A DNA stretch of 64,000 nucleotides from the NCBI RefSeq assembly GCF_016865235.1, contig NZ_CP064030.1:1922001-1986000 (forward strand), written 5' to 3'. Shown here piece by piece: positions 45,659-53,943 of the stretch (its first letter is position 1; each line of letters starts with the position of its first letter). The notes beneath the pieces are model-generated. The model was not told where the DNA came from. It saw only the letters and a program-made list of their open reading frames with translations, and made no database searches. The translations under genes and the position numbers were made by a program. The DNA comes from Dyella caseinilytica (GTDB lineage: Bacteria; Pseudomonadota; Gammaproteobacteria; Xanthomonadales; Rhodanobacteraceae).

Positions 45659-45925
45659 TTATATCTCTCGCCCCTTTTTTACCACTATCACTATGGTTCG
45701 CCGAGGAAGTGAGACTACTTCGTCTGTGGGATTTCCTTCGGAATCCAATACCACTGCATGAACTTTGTCTTCCAAGCGGAGCCTTTGCTCATTCGCACCA
45801 TCTTGGGGGGCAGCGCTCTCCAGCGTATATGCGTCGCTATTAGCCTCACTCTCATGAGATTCCGAGACACCTGTAGAATCTTCAATATGCTTCTGAACGT
45901 CAGTCCCGCTTTTCCTTTGATTCAT
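45659..45925 (-). CDS. Small hypothetical protein
   Basis: 88 residues from MNQRKSGTDVQKHIED, acidic and Ser/Glu-rich in the first half, then RLEDKVHAVVLDSEGNPTDE and a basic strand RRTIVIVVKKGREI. GGTGGAG stands before the ATG at 45925. Lower GC than the core genes. No family is recognised. Confidence 0.5.
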   Translation of the reverse strand: MNQRKSGTDVQKHIEDSTGVSESHESEANSDAYTLESAAPQDGANEQRLRLEDKVHAVVLDSEGNPTDEVVSLPRRTIVIVVKKGREI

Positions 45926-46102
45926 ATCTCCACCTATTTTCAGCGTTGCCGGCTTAAGCGTATTAAAAAAGTGGATCAATAGACGGTGAAGAACCTAATT
46001 GATCACGCAGAGGAAAAGTTTGTGCGGGAGAGGTCTGAAGCTATCTCAAGTTCCCCCCTTTGCTGCCGATGCACTATCCACATCCATGAAAAAGGACGCC
46101 TC

Positions 46103-46393
46103 ATGAAGCCACTGTTCGCGCTGCTCATTTCCGCTTTGATCGTCACTGGCGCTCATGCTGCCGATCAAAAATCCGTGGTGACATCAACTAACCCGGATCT
46201 GTTGTCTGTAAGTGACAGTAAGCCCGCGGGTTATCCGAAGTCATACGTAAAAAAGGACCCCTTAGGAAATTGTACAAAGTACGACGAGGACTATGTACCG
46301 GGACCTGTTGTTAAAACCCATAAGACCTGGCGGAAGATTACTCATATTCAATCCCTTGGTACTAAATGCCCCCCAGATGCTTCAACCCCGTAA
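46103..46393 (+). CDS. Small exported protein, unknown
   Basis: 96 residues with a clear signal peptide (MKPLFALLISALIVTGAHA). The mature part is Lys- and Pro-rich with two Cys (GNCTKYDEDY and GTKCPPD). AAGGACG stands about 8 bases before the ATG at 46103. No family is recognised. Convergent with the phage-like gene group to the right. Confidence 0.6.
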   Translation: MKPLFALLISALIVTGAHAADQKSVVTSTNPDLLSVSDSKPAGYPKSYVKKDPLGNCTKYDEDYVPGPVVKTHKTWRKITHIQSLGTKCPPDASTP

Positions 46394-46429
46394 GGGAAGC
46401 TAGATCACGCATATGAGCTGCCTGGTCGG

Positions 46430-46642
46430 TTAGTCGGAAAACTTCGTCATCCATTTGTTCTGCTTATGCAGTACGCGAGCCAGTGTGCGGAGCATTGGCC
46501 GCTTACCGCCCTTCCAGGCATTACGGCTGGCGCTTGCCTTGCCGGTGTCGGTCCGCGGGCCTGTGGAGAACCGCCATGGTTGCCATCGTCTTATTGCTTC
46601 CGCTTGCCGTGCCCGTCGCTCCGGTGTCCATCCGTTCGCCAT
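46430..46642 (-). CDS. Small prophage-type protein
   Basis: 70 residues, very basic, starting MANGWTPERRARQAEAIRRW followed by TGPRTDTGKASASRNAWKGGKRP. This short Trp/Arg-rich motif is frequent in small proteins of prophages and islands; its function is unknown. It overlaps the end of the next upstream gene by 122 bases in a different frame. Confidence 0.7.
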   Translation of the reverse strand: MANGWTPERRARQAEAIRRWQPWRFSTGPRTDTGKASASRNAWKGGKRPMLRTLARVLHKQNKWMTKFSD

Positions 46643-47204
46643 GGTTATATCCCAATAGTTTGTTTGGCTTGTTTTCAATTTGCCCCGCGTGCGCATGAGG
46701 CGTGCCGTTATTTACCTGCTGGTGCCCATGCGCGATGTTGGCCTGCTTGGCAAACACTACAGGCGGATTCTTAATGGCGGCCAGAGTCTCCAGCGTCATT
46801 CGACACTGATTCTGTGCCTTCAAGGCCAATCGAAGGTTGGTGTCGAATTGATTCAGGTAGTCCTGTGCAAGCGCCCTGCAGGACAAGGCTGAGAACATGG
46901 CATCCAAGGCGTTCGCCTGCGAAATAAGTAACGATTCAGCGGCGCGCGTGTCCCCGCTGAATACCAGTTTGCACTTATCCGCCAATTCGTCGTGAATGGC
47001 TTGGAGATCGAGTTCACCCCATACCTTTCTTCCATACGCCTCCACCACCAACGTGGAGTTACTGACCGAGTTCGTGGCGCTGTGTGATTGCTTCCTTCTT
47101 CGCTCTGCCGCTCTCTGGTCGGCTTCCTGCATTGCTACAAGATCCGCTTCTGATACCGCTTTCGCCGGCGCTTTCGTTTCCTTTTTTAGTTTCGACTTTG
47201 TCAT
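46521..47204 (-). CDS. Phage-like hypothetical protein
   Basis: 227 residues. A Lys-rich start (MTKSKLKKETKAPAKAVSEA) precedes a helical middle (ELADKCKLVFSGDTRAAESL then YLNQFDTNLRLALKAQNQCR). The tail from about residue 185 is encoded by the overlap with the small gene 46430-46642 and is of low complexity. Proteins of this layout occur next to the MANGWTPERR gene in phage-like regions. No function is known. Confidence 0.6.
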   Translation of the reverse strand: MTKSKLKKETKAPAKAVSEADLVAMQEADQRAAERRRKQSHSATNSVSNSTLVVEAYGRKVWGELDLQAIHDELADKCKLVFSGDTRAAESLLISQANALDAMFSALSCRALAQDYLNQFDTNLRLALKAQNQCRMTLETLAAIKNPPVVFAKQANIAHGHQQVNNGTPHAHAGQIENKPNKLLGYNHGERMDTGATGTASGSNKTMATMAVLHRPADRHRQGKRQP

Positions 47205-47319
47205 CCCTGCAGTCCTCCTGTGTCAGTGGGCGTGCCGCGTTCGAGCCGATGCGCGATCGGCGGCGAGATATCGATCGCGCAAAGGTTTGTCATGGCATCA
47301 TCATTTCTGTGGTTACGAA

Positions 47320-48507
47320 TCAACTGAACTCGTAGACGATGACAACGCCTGCGTTGCCTGCATGACCGGCAACACCCGTACAAGAAGGACCGCAAGAAGA
47401 ACCACCCGCGCCAGCACCGGGGCCAGCGCCTCCTTGCCCAATATCGCCTGCTGCCGCTCCGTTGACCGTCTGACTACCGCCAATTCCGAACAAGGAGTTT
47501 CCGCCGTTAGAGCCGATTCCGAATGCGGCGCCGAATGTAAAAACGTATCCACTGGATGAGCCGTTAGCGTTGAACATGTTTCCGCCACTTCCCACACCGC
47601 CCATTAGGGCGCCCGTTTGGAACGTCGAGGTAGCAAAGGCAACTGCTGCACCTGCGCCACTTCCCGTGCCGCCGGTGGCTTGCAGGACGGAACCGAAAGA
47701 CGTCGTCCCGCCATTGCCACCGGATGTACTGGTGGTGCCTGCCGTGCCTGCTGTGCCAATCGTGACGGTGACACCAGAGAAACCACTCGTCAGATAACTT
47801 TCTGCTGTTCCGCCGCCGGAGCCGCCTGCAGATGCGGACACCTGGCTAGATGTCGTCGTAGCAACACCACCACTTCCGCCGCCTCCGCCAACAACATAGA
47901 CGACGACTTTGTTCGTTCCGGCATCGGGCGTATAGGTGCCGGTTGTCGTGATGACGACAACGTTGATAAGGCGCCCAGGGAAACCAGTGAGCGTGCCGGA
48001 CGCAGATAGATTGGTGAAACTGCCGGCCGCGGCGGTCGTTCCGCCAATAGCCGGTGGGGATGCAAGATAATTGCTGAAACCGATTCCGCTAACCGTACTG
48101 CTTGCAGACAGCGTCGTGAATGCGCCAGTGCTAGCCGTCGATGCACCAATGGTGGTTCCATTGATGGAGCCAGCAGGGATCGTTACTGAGCCCGTAAAGG
48201 TTGGCGATGCAATCGGCGCATAGGTGCTTGCAGCGCCACTTGTCGTAAGCAGCGTGCCGCTCGTTGGCAGCGTGACACTGGTGGTGCCCGTCGTGGTCAG
48301 GGTAAGTGAGCTGGATCCAGATGTGGCGAAAGGACCGCCGAGCGTGATTGTGGAGCTGTTCGCTACACCTGTTCCGCCGTAGGTCGAAGCAAGCGGCGCT
48401 TGTAGTGTGATAGAGCTAAATGTCGGCGATGGGTAGGTTTGTGCGACTGCGAGTGTGGGAGAGAGAAGCGCGATCAGTGAAAGACGCTTAACGATATTCT
48501 TAATCAT
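47320..48507 (-). CDS. Exported glycine-rich tail-fibre-like protein
   Basis: 395 residues. It begins with a signal peptide (MIKNIVKRLSLIALLSPTLAVAQ) followed by YPSPTFSSITLQAPL and repeated Thr/Ser/Gly beta-repeats of the kind seen in phage tail fibres, then a glycine-rich domain (VVVYVVGGGGGSGG then AGTAGTTSTSGGNGG). The fibre-like repeats suggest a receptor-binding or adhesive role. A signal peptide is unexpected for a phage fibre and suggests display by the host cell or lysis-independent export. The next gene upstream has the same glycine-rich module. Confidence 0.7.
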   Translation of the reverse strand: MIKNIVKRLSLIALLSPTLAVAQTYPSPTFSSITLQAPLASTYGGTGVANSSTITLGGPFATSGSSSLTLTTTGTTSVTLPTSGTLLTTSGAASTYAPIASPTFTGSVTIPAGSINGTTIGASTASTGAFTTLSASSTVSGIGFSNYLASPPAIGGTTAAAGSFTNLSASGTLTGFPGRLINVVVITTTGTYTPDAGTNKVVVYVVGGGGGSGGVATTTSSQVSASAGGSGGGTAESYLTSGFSGVTVTIGTAGTAGTTSTSGGNGGTTSFGSVLQATGGTGSGAGAAVAFATSTFQTGALMGGVGSGGNMFNANGSSSGYVFTFGAAFGIGSNGGNSLFGIGGSQTVNGAAAGDIGQGGAGPGAGAGGSSCGPSCTGVAGHAGNAGVVIVYEFS

Positions 48508-48552
48508 GATGTGTAATCCAATGTGATCTAGTTGAAGTTGATGGCTGCGCGA

Positions 48553-49485
48553 TTACCATTGCAGGACGAGGATTCCGCCTTGTCCGTTACCTCCCGCTCG
48601 AGCGAGACCGCTAAAAGCAATGTCATACGCGCCACCGCCGCCGGATCCATAGGCGGTTCCACTGATGCCACCGTTATTGCCGGAGCGCCCGCCACCTCCC
48701 CAATACGACGCGCCACCCGCTGCGGTGAGCAAAAAGGTGCCTTGCTGCCCATCGCATCCATAGCCGCCAACGATGTTGATTTGCCCGCCCGATGCACCAC
48801 CGCCCTCGCCACCGGCTTGCGATGTTGACGTGTTGAATTGACCGCCCTGTCCGGCAGAGGCAATGAAGAAGGTGCTGAATGAGGTATTGCCACCAAATGC
48901 GCCAGATCCGGGGCCAACGATTCCGTCTCCGCCAGCGCCGACCGTGACCGTGTACTCCTCGCCAGGCATGACGTCGTAGAACCCCATGCACGTTCCACCT
49001 GCGCCGCCACCGCCACCGCTAAAGGTTTGCGATGAACTCGTGGCTTCGCATCCCGACCCACCGCCACCGCCAGCCGTTCCGATTGCGAAGACTTTGTAGA
49101 CATTGGCTGGCGCAGTGAAGGTATATGTTCCAGGTGTCGCGTAGATCTGTTGATTGGTGAAGACGCCTGCAGGTGCAAAGTTTTCCATTTGCCCAGCAGT
49201 GATGCCGCTATACGCGAAGTCACCTGTATTCCAGGAGAGAGCAGCAGTGCCTTCCTGCGCACGCAGAAGATTCGAGCAGGTTGCACCACTTATGGATCCT
49301 ACGTAGATGATTTCGCTTTCTTGCCCCGTCGCGGCGTCTTGCAGCGAAACAACCCAATATGCGCCAGAAGGAATCGAAGTCGGAACATTGAGCGTGCTAG
49401 ATAGATTGAATTGGGTCCCCGTACTCGATAAAGGTCCGGCGAGTGTCGTGTTGACGTTGTTCGCGTAGATGAAGGTGAATGACAT
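48553..49485 (-). CDS. Glycine-rich tail-fibre-like protein
   Basis: 310 residues from MSFTFIYANNVNTTLAGPLS. The first 100 residues contain a conserved phage motif (ESEIIYVGSISGATCSNLLRAQEGTAA). A glycine-rich beta domain follows (AIGTAGGGGGSGC, GGGGGAGGTCMGFYDV, YTVTVGAGGDG) ending in GGILVLQW. Such glycine-rich domains form receptor-binding tips. No tail-tube, baseplate or capsid genes are in the element. Confidence 0.75.
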   Translation of the reverse strand: MSFTFIYANNVNTTLAGPLSSTGTQFNLSSTLNVPTSIPSGAYWVVSLQDAATGQESEIIYVGSISGATCSNLLRAQEGTAALSWNTGDFAYSGITAGQMENFAPAGVFTNQQIYATPGTYTFTAPANVYKVFAIGTAGGGGGSGCEATSSSQTFSGGGGGAGGTCMGFYDVMPGEEYTVTVGAGGDGIVGPGSGAFGGNTSFSTFFIASAGQGGQFNTSTSQAGGEGGGASGGQINIVGGYGCDGQQGTFLLTAAGGASYWGGGGRSGNNGGISGTAYGSGGGGAYDIAFSGLARAGGNGQGGILVLQW

Positions 49486-49502
49486 ACAAAGCACCTGATT
49501 TA

Positions 49503-50183
49503 TCAATTTATGTGAGAGTTAAGAATTTCTACCTGGAAATGGTGGATGCCGGATCTCGTTTGGTTGTTCTTCTTTTCGATATCGTCCCGGTATTTCTTAG
49601 CCAAGATGCGCTGGTATTCGGGATCTTTCATGAGCTCGTCAGGGGTGGGATTACTGCGGCCTTTGTTTGAGGCCTCGCTTCCACCCGTGGTCTTCTCATT
49701 GGCGTTCTCGATTACTCTGCCATCCAAATGCGCAATGGTTCCGTCGGGGCGAAGAACCACCAACGTATCGCCGTCACGGATTTTCGTGGTCACTTCGCGC
49801 GTGCCGACTTCCGTGTTGATCTTTGCCACGAAGCCGCGGTGCTTAAACTGCCCCCATGCAACCTCGGGGTCGCCCTCGTAAACTGTTTCCATATAGCCGG
49901 GATTGGTGCCTCTCGTATGGGCAAGAAGAAATCCTTTTCCCACTGATTTCTCGCGCGCTTGATCGATGGCCTTGCTTTCCATGAGGTCAAAAGCTGCAGG
50001 TTGTTCCAGCAGTTTCGGGAAGTCCCAGCTTTTATCGACGACACCCAGTCTTTGCAGCTTCATCAGCTTGTGCGCGCGGACCAGCGGTGGGCCTTCCCCA
50101 TCCATCAAGTTGCCATTGATGATCCGGGGATCGTTGACTTGTGGTCGCTCGGTTGCGAATTTGGTCGGGCCGTGTTTTGGCAT
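49503..50183 (-). CDS. Phage-like hypothetical protein
   Basis: 226 residues. It opens MPKHGPTKFATERPQVNDPR and contains MDGEGPPLVRAHKLMKLQRL and a strand-rich GFLLAHTRGTNPGYMETV. No family is recognised with confidence. It lies between the fibre-like gene and a short 100-residue gene, all in one direction, so it may belong to the same late transcript. Confidence 0.55.
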   Translation of the reverse strand: MPKHGPTKFATERPQVNDPRIINGNLMDGEGPPLVRAHKLMKLQRLGVVDKSWDFPKLLEQPAAFDLMESKAIDQAREKSVGKGFLLAHTRGTNPGYMETVYEGDPEVAWGQFKHRGFVAKINTEVGTREVTTKIRDGDTLVVLRPDGTIAHLDGRVIENANEKTTGGSEASNKGRSNPTPDELMKDPEYQRILAKKYRDDIEKKNNQTRSGIHHFQVEILNSHIN

Positions 50184-50201
50184 GGTTGATCTCCTCGGTC
50201 C

Positions 50202-50504
50202 TTAAAGTTGCGATACCGATACAGCACCGCAGGTGCCAGGCTTGATGACCAGGCCACCCGGTCCAGGCCATTCGTATTCCAGCGTCGTGCCCGTTGCCGG
50301 ATAGTCGGACGTCTTTTCGAAGAGGGCATTCGAGCTGGATGCTCCGGCGACCGACGGCGCGGCATAGACGCCAAACGTTCCTGCAGTGGCGGCTGCTGTG
50401 ATGACGATGCGAATCGGACGCCCTGGAATCGGTTTGATCAGTTCGGGAAACTTGATTCCGACGGCGTGCTTGTCGCTTATGCGTTGGGATTTGTATTGCG
50501 GCAT
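50202..50504 (-). CDS. Small phage-like hypothetical protein
   Basis: 100 residues with an Ala/Val-rich centre (RPIRIVITAAATAGTFGVYA) and a C-terminal strand-rich part (TTLEYEWPGPGGLVIKPG). No signal peptide and no family recognised. GGAGATC stands before the ATG. Lies between replication and fibre-like genes. Confidence 0.5.
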   Translation of the reverse strand: MPQYKSQRISDKHAVGIKFPELIKPIPGRPIRIVITAAATAGTFGVYAAPSVAGASSSNALFEKTSDYPATGTTLEYEWPGPGGLVIKPGTCGAVSVSQL

Positions 50505-50540
50505 GATTGATCTCCTGTTGCGATTTTTGGCTGTCGTGAC

Positions 50541-51326
50541 TCAAACGGGGCGCTTTTGTCTAAGGCCCGCGGGCTTGCGGTTACTCTCCCAGTCGAAGGC
50601 CAGGAATGTGGCTTCCTCTGTGAGTCGATCAAAAAGACGCTCGCCGACGATGCCCTGCAGCGCAGCCCTCGGATGGTTCGTGGCAATCACCACCGGAAGG
50701 TTGTTTGCATAGCGGGTATCGAGGACTTCGAAGACAAGGCGATCGGTATGTTCCGTGCTGCCGGCGCCGAGCTCGTCGAGCAGCAGCAGCGGCACCTGTG
50801 CGTAGTGGTCGAAGAGTTCCGATTCAGATCGGTCGGATCCGCGCTGATAGGTGGCGCGAAACTCACGCCCCATTGCTGCCTGCGTGGTGTAGTGCGATCG
50901 GACCTGGGCATTGGCGAGTGCCACCGCCATGCAGGAGACGAGCATGCTTTTGCCCGTCCCAGGACGACCGGAGAGCGCCAGCCAACCTGGATAGTTACCT
51001 GAAGCGATGCTGCTTGTGTAACGCTGGCACAGCTCCAGGATTCGCTTCTGCGCAGGCGAGGTTGCGATGTAGTCGGCGAATGTAATTCCCCGGTAGCGCA
51101 GCGGCAGGCAGGCGCTGTTGATGAAATATTCCACCTGCTCCAACTTGCGGCGCTCTTTTTCCTCGCGCTCCTTCGCAGCGCTCCGCTCGGCACAGCAGGC
51201 CGGGCATTCGGGCGCCCGATTGACATTGAATTCAACTCCGTCGATTGATTTGATCCGCCGCACTGTCTGCTGCCCGTGCTCCGCGCATTCCACTGAAAGC
51301 TCCACCTGCTGAATGTCGATGCTCAT
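50541..51326 (-). CDS. DnaC-like helicase loader ATPase
   Basis: 261 residues. A zinc-type Cys cluster (ECPACC near 40-45) precedes an AAA+ core with Walker A GRPGTGKS (120-127) and Walker B LLLLDELGAG (180-189). This is the DnaC/IstB-type helicase loader used by phages and satellites to place DnaB at their origin. Its ATG overlaps the stop of the O-like gene by four bases, so the pair is translationally coupled. It should load host DnaB on the element's origin. Confidence 0.9.
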   Translation of the reverse strand: MSIDIQQVELSVECAEHGQQTVRRIKSIDGVEFNVNRAPECPACCAERSAAKEREEKERRKLEQVEYFINSACLPLRYRGITFADYIATSPAQKRILELCQRYTSSIASGNYPGWLALSGRPGTGKSMLVSCMAVALANAQVRSHYTTQAAMGREFRATYQRGSDRSESELFDHYAQVPLLLLDELGAGSTEHTDRLVFEVLDTRYANNLPVVIATNHPRAALQGIVGERLFDRLTEEATFLAFDWESNRKPAGLRQKRPV

Positions 51327-52093
51327 GCAGGACTCCTGAGCGATTCGGGCAACTCTTCGTCGGACGAGCTCTCATAGCTGGTTTTGGTGAATTGGTCCGT
51401 GACGGACGGGCGGCGGTTCACCGGCTGCACTGGATCGTTCCAGCGCTCCTGGTTGAGATACGTCAATGCGTTGGGGACGTAGCCATCGAGCCAGCGGCGA
51501 TCCCTCTCGGATTTCGCGGCTATGTCGGCAAGCATCAGGTCGACATGCTCGTCGAGACCATCGGCAATCCATTTCTCAGCGCACTGCCGTTTTTCGGTCT
51601 TCGTCGGGTATGCGTTCCAGAACTCATCGAATCGAGTCCCGGACATATCCGGCGTACGTTTGCGCTGATGGTTGCTCTTATTGAGGGTTAATGATGGTTC
51701 TTGATGGTTAGTGTCCGCCTGGCGGACCTCGTTTACCGTCTCCCGGACCTCGTTTACCGCCAAACGGACTAGTCCGCCGTCATCCAAACTAGTTCGCGTC
51801 GCGGACTGGTTCGTATCAAGGACTAGTCCGTTAGGCGTGAATAGGTCAGGAGTGACGGTGTACGAGGTCTTGTAGCGATTGGATCGATCGGCCTTTACCA
51901 CGCCATGTGCCTCCAGCCATTTGATGGCTTCGATGACTGCCGTTTTGCCAAAGCAGGTTCGTTCGCAGATCTTGGTCAATGAAGGAAAGCAGGCGCCTTT
52001 GTCGCTTGCGTTGTCAGCCAGCGAGATCAGTACCGCTTTCGGTGTTGGTGGCATCTGCAGAGGCCAGCAGGCGTTCATGACGGCATTGCTCAT
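51323..52093 (-). CDS. Phage O-like replication initiator (winged helix)
   Basis: 256 residues. A helix-turn-helix/winged helix (KAVLISLADNASDKGACFPS, then ICERTCFGKTAVIEAIKWLE) occupies the first 90 residues. The C-terminal part (FDEFWNAYPTKTEKRQCAEK then NALTYLNQERWND) is the usual end of such replication proteins and likely contacts the helicase loader. The middle (LVLDTNQSATRTSLDDGGL then VNEVRETVNEVRQ) is encoded by repeats that look like origin iterons, as in lambda O. Overlaps the downstream loader gene. Confidence 0.85.
   Translation of the reverse strand: MSNAVMNACWPLQMPPTPKAVLISLADNASDKGACFPSLTKICERTCFGKTAVIEAIKWLEAHGVVKADRSNRYKTSYTVTPDLFTPNGLVLDTNQSATRTSLDDGGLVRLAVNEVRETVNEVRQADTNHQEPSLTLNKSNHQRKRTPDMSGTRFDEFWNAYPTKTEKRQCAEKWIADGLDEHVDLMLADIAAKSERDRRWLDGYVPNALTYLNQERWNDPVQPVNRRPSVTDQFTKTSYESSSDEELPESLRSPA
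51663..51830. repeat. Candidate replication origin (iterons inside the O-like gene)
   Basis: Four related dodecamers stand at 51765-51776 (CGGACTAGTCCG), 51785-51796, 51802-51813 (CGGACTGGTTCG) and 51819-51830, spaced 17-20 bases. Beside them are two exact 16-base repeats CGGACCTCGTTTACCG (51723-51738, 51744-51759). On their left is an AT-richer stretch with three copies of TGATGGTT (51667-51709). Iterons next to an AT-rich segment within the initiator gene is the layout of the lambda origin. Binding by the O-like protein is inferred. Confidence 0.55.
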
Positions 52094-52292
52094 GCCAAGG
52101 CCCCCAGTCCGATCAGGTCGCGTACCGCGGCTTTGAACGGCAGGCCACGAAGGCGCATGTGGAAGCCCACTAGGTCACCGCCACCGCAGAGGCCGCTGCA
52201 GCGCCGGTGACCGCGCTCGCCGGTGAGGTTCACCGACAGGCTGCCAGGAGCTGCGCGTTGACCTCATCCAGCGGCCGGTTGCTACCGCTCAT
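52090..52292 (-). pseudogene. Remnant of CHC2-type zinc-finger primase-like gene
   Basis: A start (MSGSNRPLDEVNAQLLAACR, from 52292) is closed by a stop after 20 codons. In a shifted frame the DNA continues as APGSLSVNLTGERGH, then GGGDLVGFHMRLRGL and PFKAAVRDLIGLGALA, which is the C-terminal half of a phage CHC2 zinc-finger/primase-like protein. The middle, with most of the zinc ligands, is missing. Its ATG overlaps the AlpA stop and its stop overlaps the O-like start by four bases, so the operon spacing has survived an internal deletion. Confidence 0.6.
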
Positions 52293-52525
52293 GCCGCGGC
52301 CTGCTGGACCAATGCGCGAATATCCTCTACGCGCCAAGCTGTGATCCGCTCACCCAGTTTCACCGGCCGGGGATAGAGGCCAGTGCGAATGCCAGCGAAC
52401 CAGGTTGATTTGCTAACCGGAATGATCGCCGGAAGACCGGGATCGCCTTTCTCGATATTGGGCTTTTTGCCAATAATCTGCGGAAGACGCAGATAGCCAG
52501 TGGCAGGTAATGCGGGGGTGTTCAT
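52289..52525 (-). CDS. AlpA-family excisionase/regulator
   Basis: 78 residues. The pattern GYLRLPQIIGKK, then VSKSTWFAGIRTGLYPRPVKLGERITAWRVEDI is the AlpA-type winged helix-turn-helix found with P4-type integrases. AlpA-like proteins activate or assist the integrase and promote excision. ATG at 52525 is chosen because the family normally starts near the LRL motif. The last four bases overlap the following remnant gene. Confidence 0.88.
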   Translation of the reverse strand: MNTPALPATGYLRLPQIIGKKPNIEKGDPGLPAIIPVSKSTWFAGIRTGLYPRPVKLGERITAWRVEDIRALVQQAAA

Positions 52526-52593
52526 TGCGGCGTTTCTCCATCCATTGCGGGATGGAGAAAGTCTAGGTCGATCTTTAGAAATACTACGGGTAA

Positions 52594-53256
52594 TCAACCA
52601 TTGTCTAAATTGACGGAACTATACCCATCTCGCATGGACTTTCGATATGCGCTGCCATTGGTGTTTGCGTCGTAATCGGTGTAGGTGGCTGCCTCGTCAG
52701 AATTGACTATGCCAACTGCGCCCTTGAGGATTTGAAATACATCGACGGCTTCATTTGCAGTCGGAATATCGAACCTCATGTCTCCGAAACGCCGCCCTAG
52801 CATGAAGAGAAAGCTGATATTTCCAGCATGCCTGTCATAAAGGATGATGGTCTTGCGCAAATCGATTGCCATCTGTGCCAGCGATGTTATGGCACGTACA
52901 ATACATCCCGGCCCGTTGACGCCTCTCATAAGGCTCAGAAAATGTGGGCTTACTAGGTCCAAGTCTTCTTGTGTCATACGGTCTAAAACATAGTCGCCAG
53001 TTATGCGGCCTTTCATTCCGAGAACTTCAAGTGCTCCCTCAAGTTTTTCAGCCTGTTCGCGATAGTGAGTGGCGGCATCATTGTTTCCGTATCTAAGGAA
53101 ATCCAGGCAAGCGTTGCGAAAAATCGATGCGACATGCACGCCCGCATACAGAACGCTGTCGAGGCTTTTGCGTTTCACATAGCGTTCTGCAATAAGCTCG
53201 ATGCGGTGATCGTGATTTATGATTCTGAAGGCCGATGTGATTTCGGATTCTTTCAC
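52594..53256 (-). CDS. Hypothetical protein of the element
   Basis: 220 residues, mainly helical (SLDSVLYAGVHVASIFRNAC, then YREQAEKLEGALEVLGMKG). No family is recognised. GC content is clearly lower than in the chromosome. It is the second gene upstream of AlpA in the same direction as the replication genes. Confidence 0.6.
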   Translation of the reverse strand: MKESEITSAFRIINHDHRIELIAERYVKRKSLDSVLYAGVHVASIFRNACLDFLRYGNNDAATHYREQAEKLEGALEVLGMKGRITGDYVLDRMTQEDLDLVSPHFLSLMRGVNGPGCIVRAITSLAQMAIDLRKTIILYDRHAGNISFLFMLGRRFGDMRFDIPTANEAVDVFQILKGAVGIVNSDEAATYTDYDANTNGSAYRKSMRDGYSSVNLDNG

Positions 53257-53348
53257 TGGCGCTCCTTCAAGCGCCCTTCAAAGGGAGCCGCGCCAGCCAC
53301 GGAAGGTGCGTGGTTTTCGGATGGCCGTCCTAGGCGCGGCGTAAAGTG

Positions 53349-53525
53349 TTAGACGCGACCGATGAGATCATGTGCCCAGTCAATCATGTTCTCTATTGCC
53401 TATGCTACGTTGGATCGGGTCGTCCTGTCTTCGATGTGTTGCAAGGTGCATGCGATCGCGGCCGCCTTGACCAACAAGTGGCTGGCGTCTGTCCATGCTT
53501 CTTCGGAGATGACGTGCTTGCTCAT
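53349..53525 (-). pseudogene. Small element gene interrupted by an in-frame TAG
   Basis: The frame from ATG 53525 reads MSKHVISEEAWTDASHLLVK and runs 41 codons to TAG (53400-53402), then continues in the same frame as AIENMIDWAHDLIGRV and a TAA. The continuation has good protein character, so the TAG probably replaces a Tyr codon. The start overlaps the stop of the upstream gene by four bases. Either a single-base nonsense mutation or a naturally short form; a sequencing error is also possible. Confidence 0.55.
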
Positions 53526-53854
53526 GCGTTTGTCTCCAAAGCTACGGCTTCGGACAGTTGTGAGAGAATGATGATCGAATCTGCAATGTCCCCAATGGGC
53601 AGCATGGCAAAGCTGGTGTCGATGCTGCTGTCATTTTCGGCGCGGTAAATTACCGCTTTCGCTGCAATCGCCAAGCCTTGAATCATTTTGTTCAATTGGC
53701 TGCAGTGATCGATGGTAGGTGGAAACTTTTTGCTCTGTTGATCAATGGCAATGGTCAAAACATCGTGCTCGCCTATCCATAAGCCGTGCTCGCTTCCCTT
53801 CATCGGATTGGCGTTTGCTGGAGTAATTGCGGCGTTTTCCGGCTTCATGTTCAT
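53522..53854 (-). CDS. Small hypothetical protein of the element
   Basis: 110 residues from MNMKPENAAITPANANPMKG. A helix-rich C-terminal half (LNKMIQGLAIAAKAVIYRAE then ADSIIILSQLSEAVALE) resembles the product of the downstream interrupted gene in layout. No family is recognised. Overlaps that gene by four bases (coupled). Confidence 0.55.
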   Translation of the reverse strand: MNMKPENAAITPANANPMKGSEHGLWIGEHDVLTIAIDQQSKKFPPTIDHCSQLNKMIQGLAIAAKAVIYRAENDSSIDTSFAMLPIGDIADSIIILSQLSEAVALETNA

Positions 53855-53943
53855 GCGCTACCTCTGGAAGATTTGGGGGTTTCTATATCTGGAGTCCAAT
53901 TAAGTTAGACGGTCCAATCTATCGACAATGGACCTAGCAGTGA

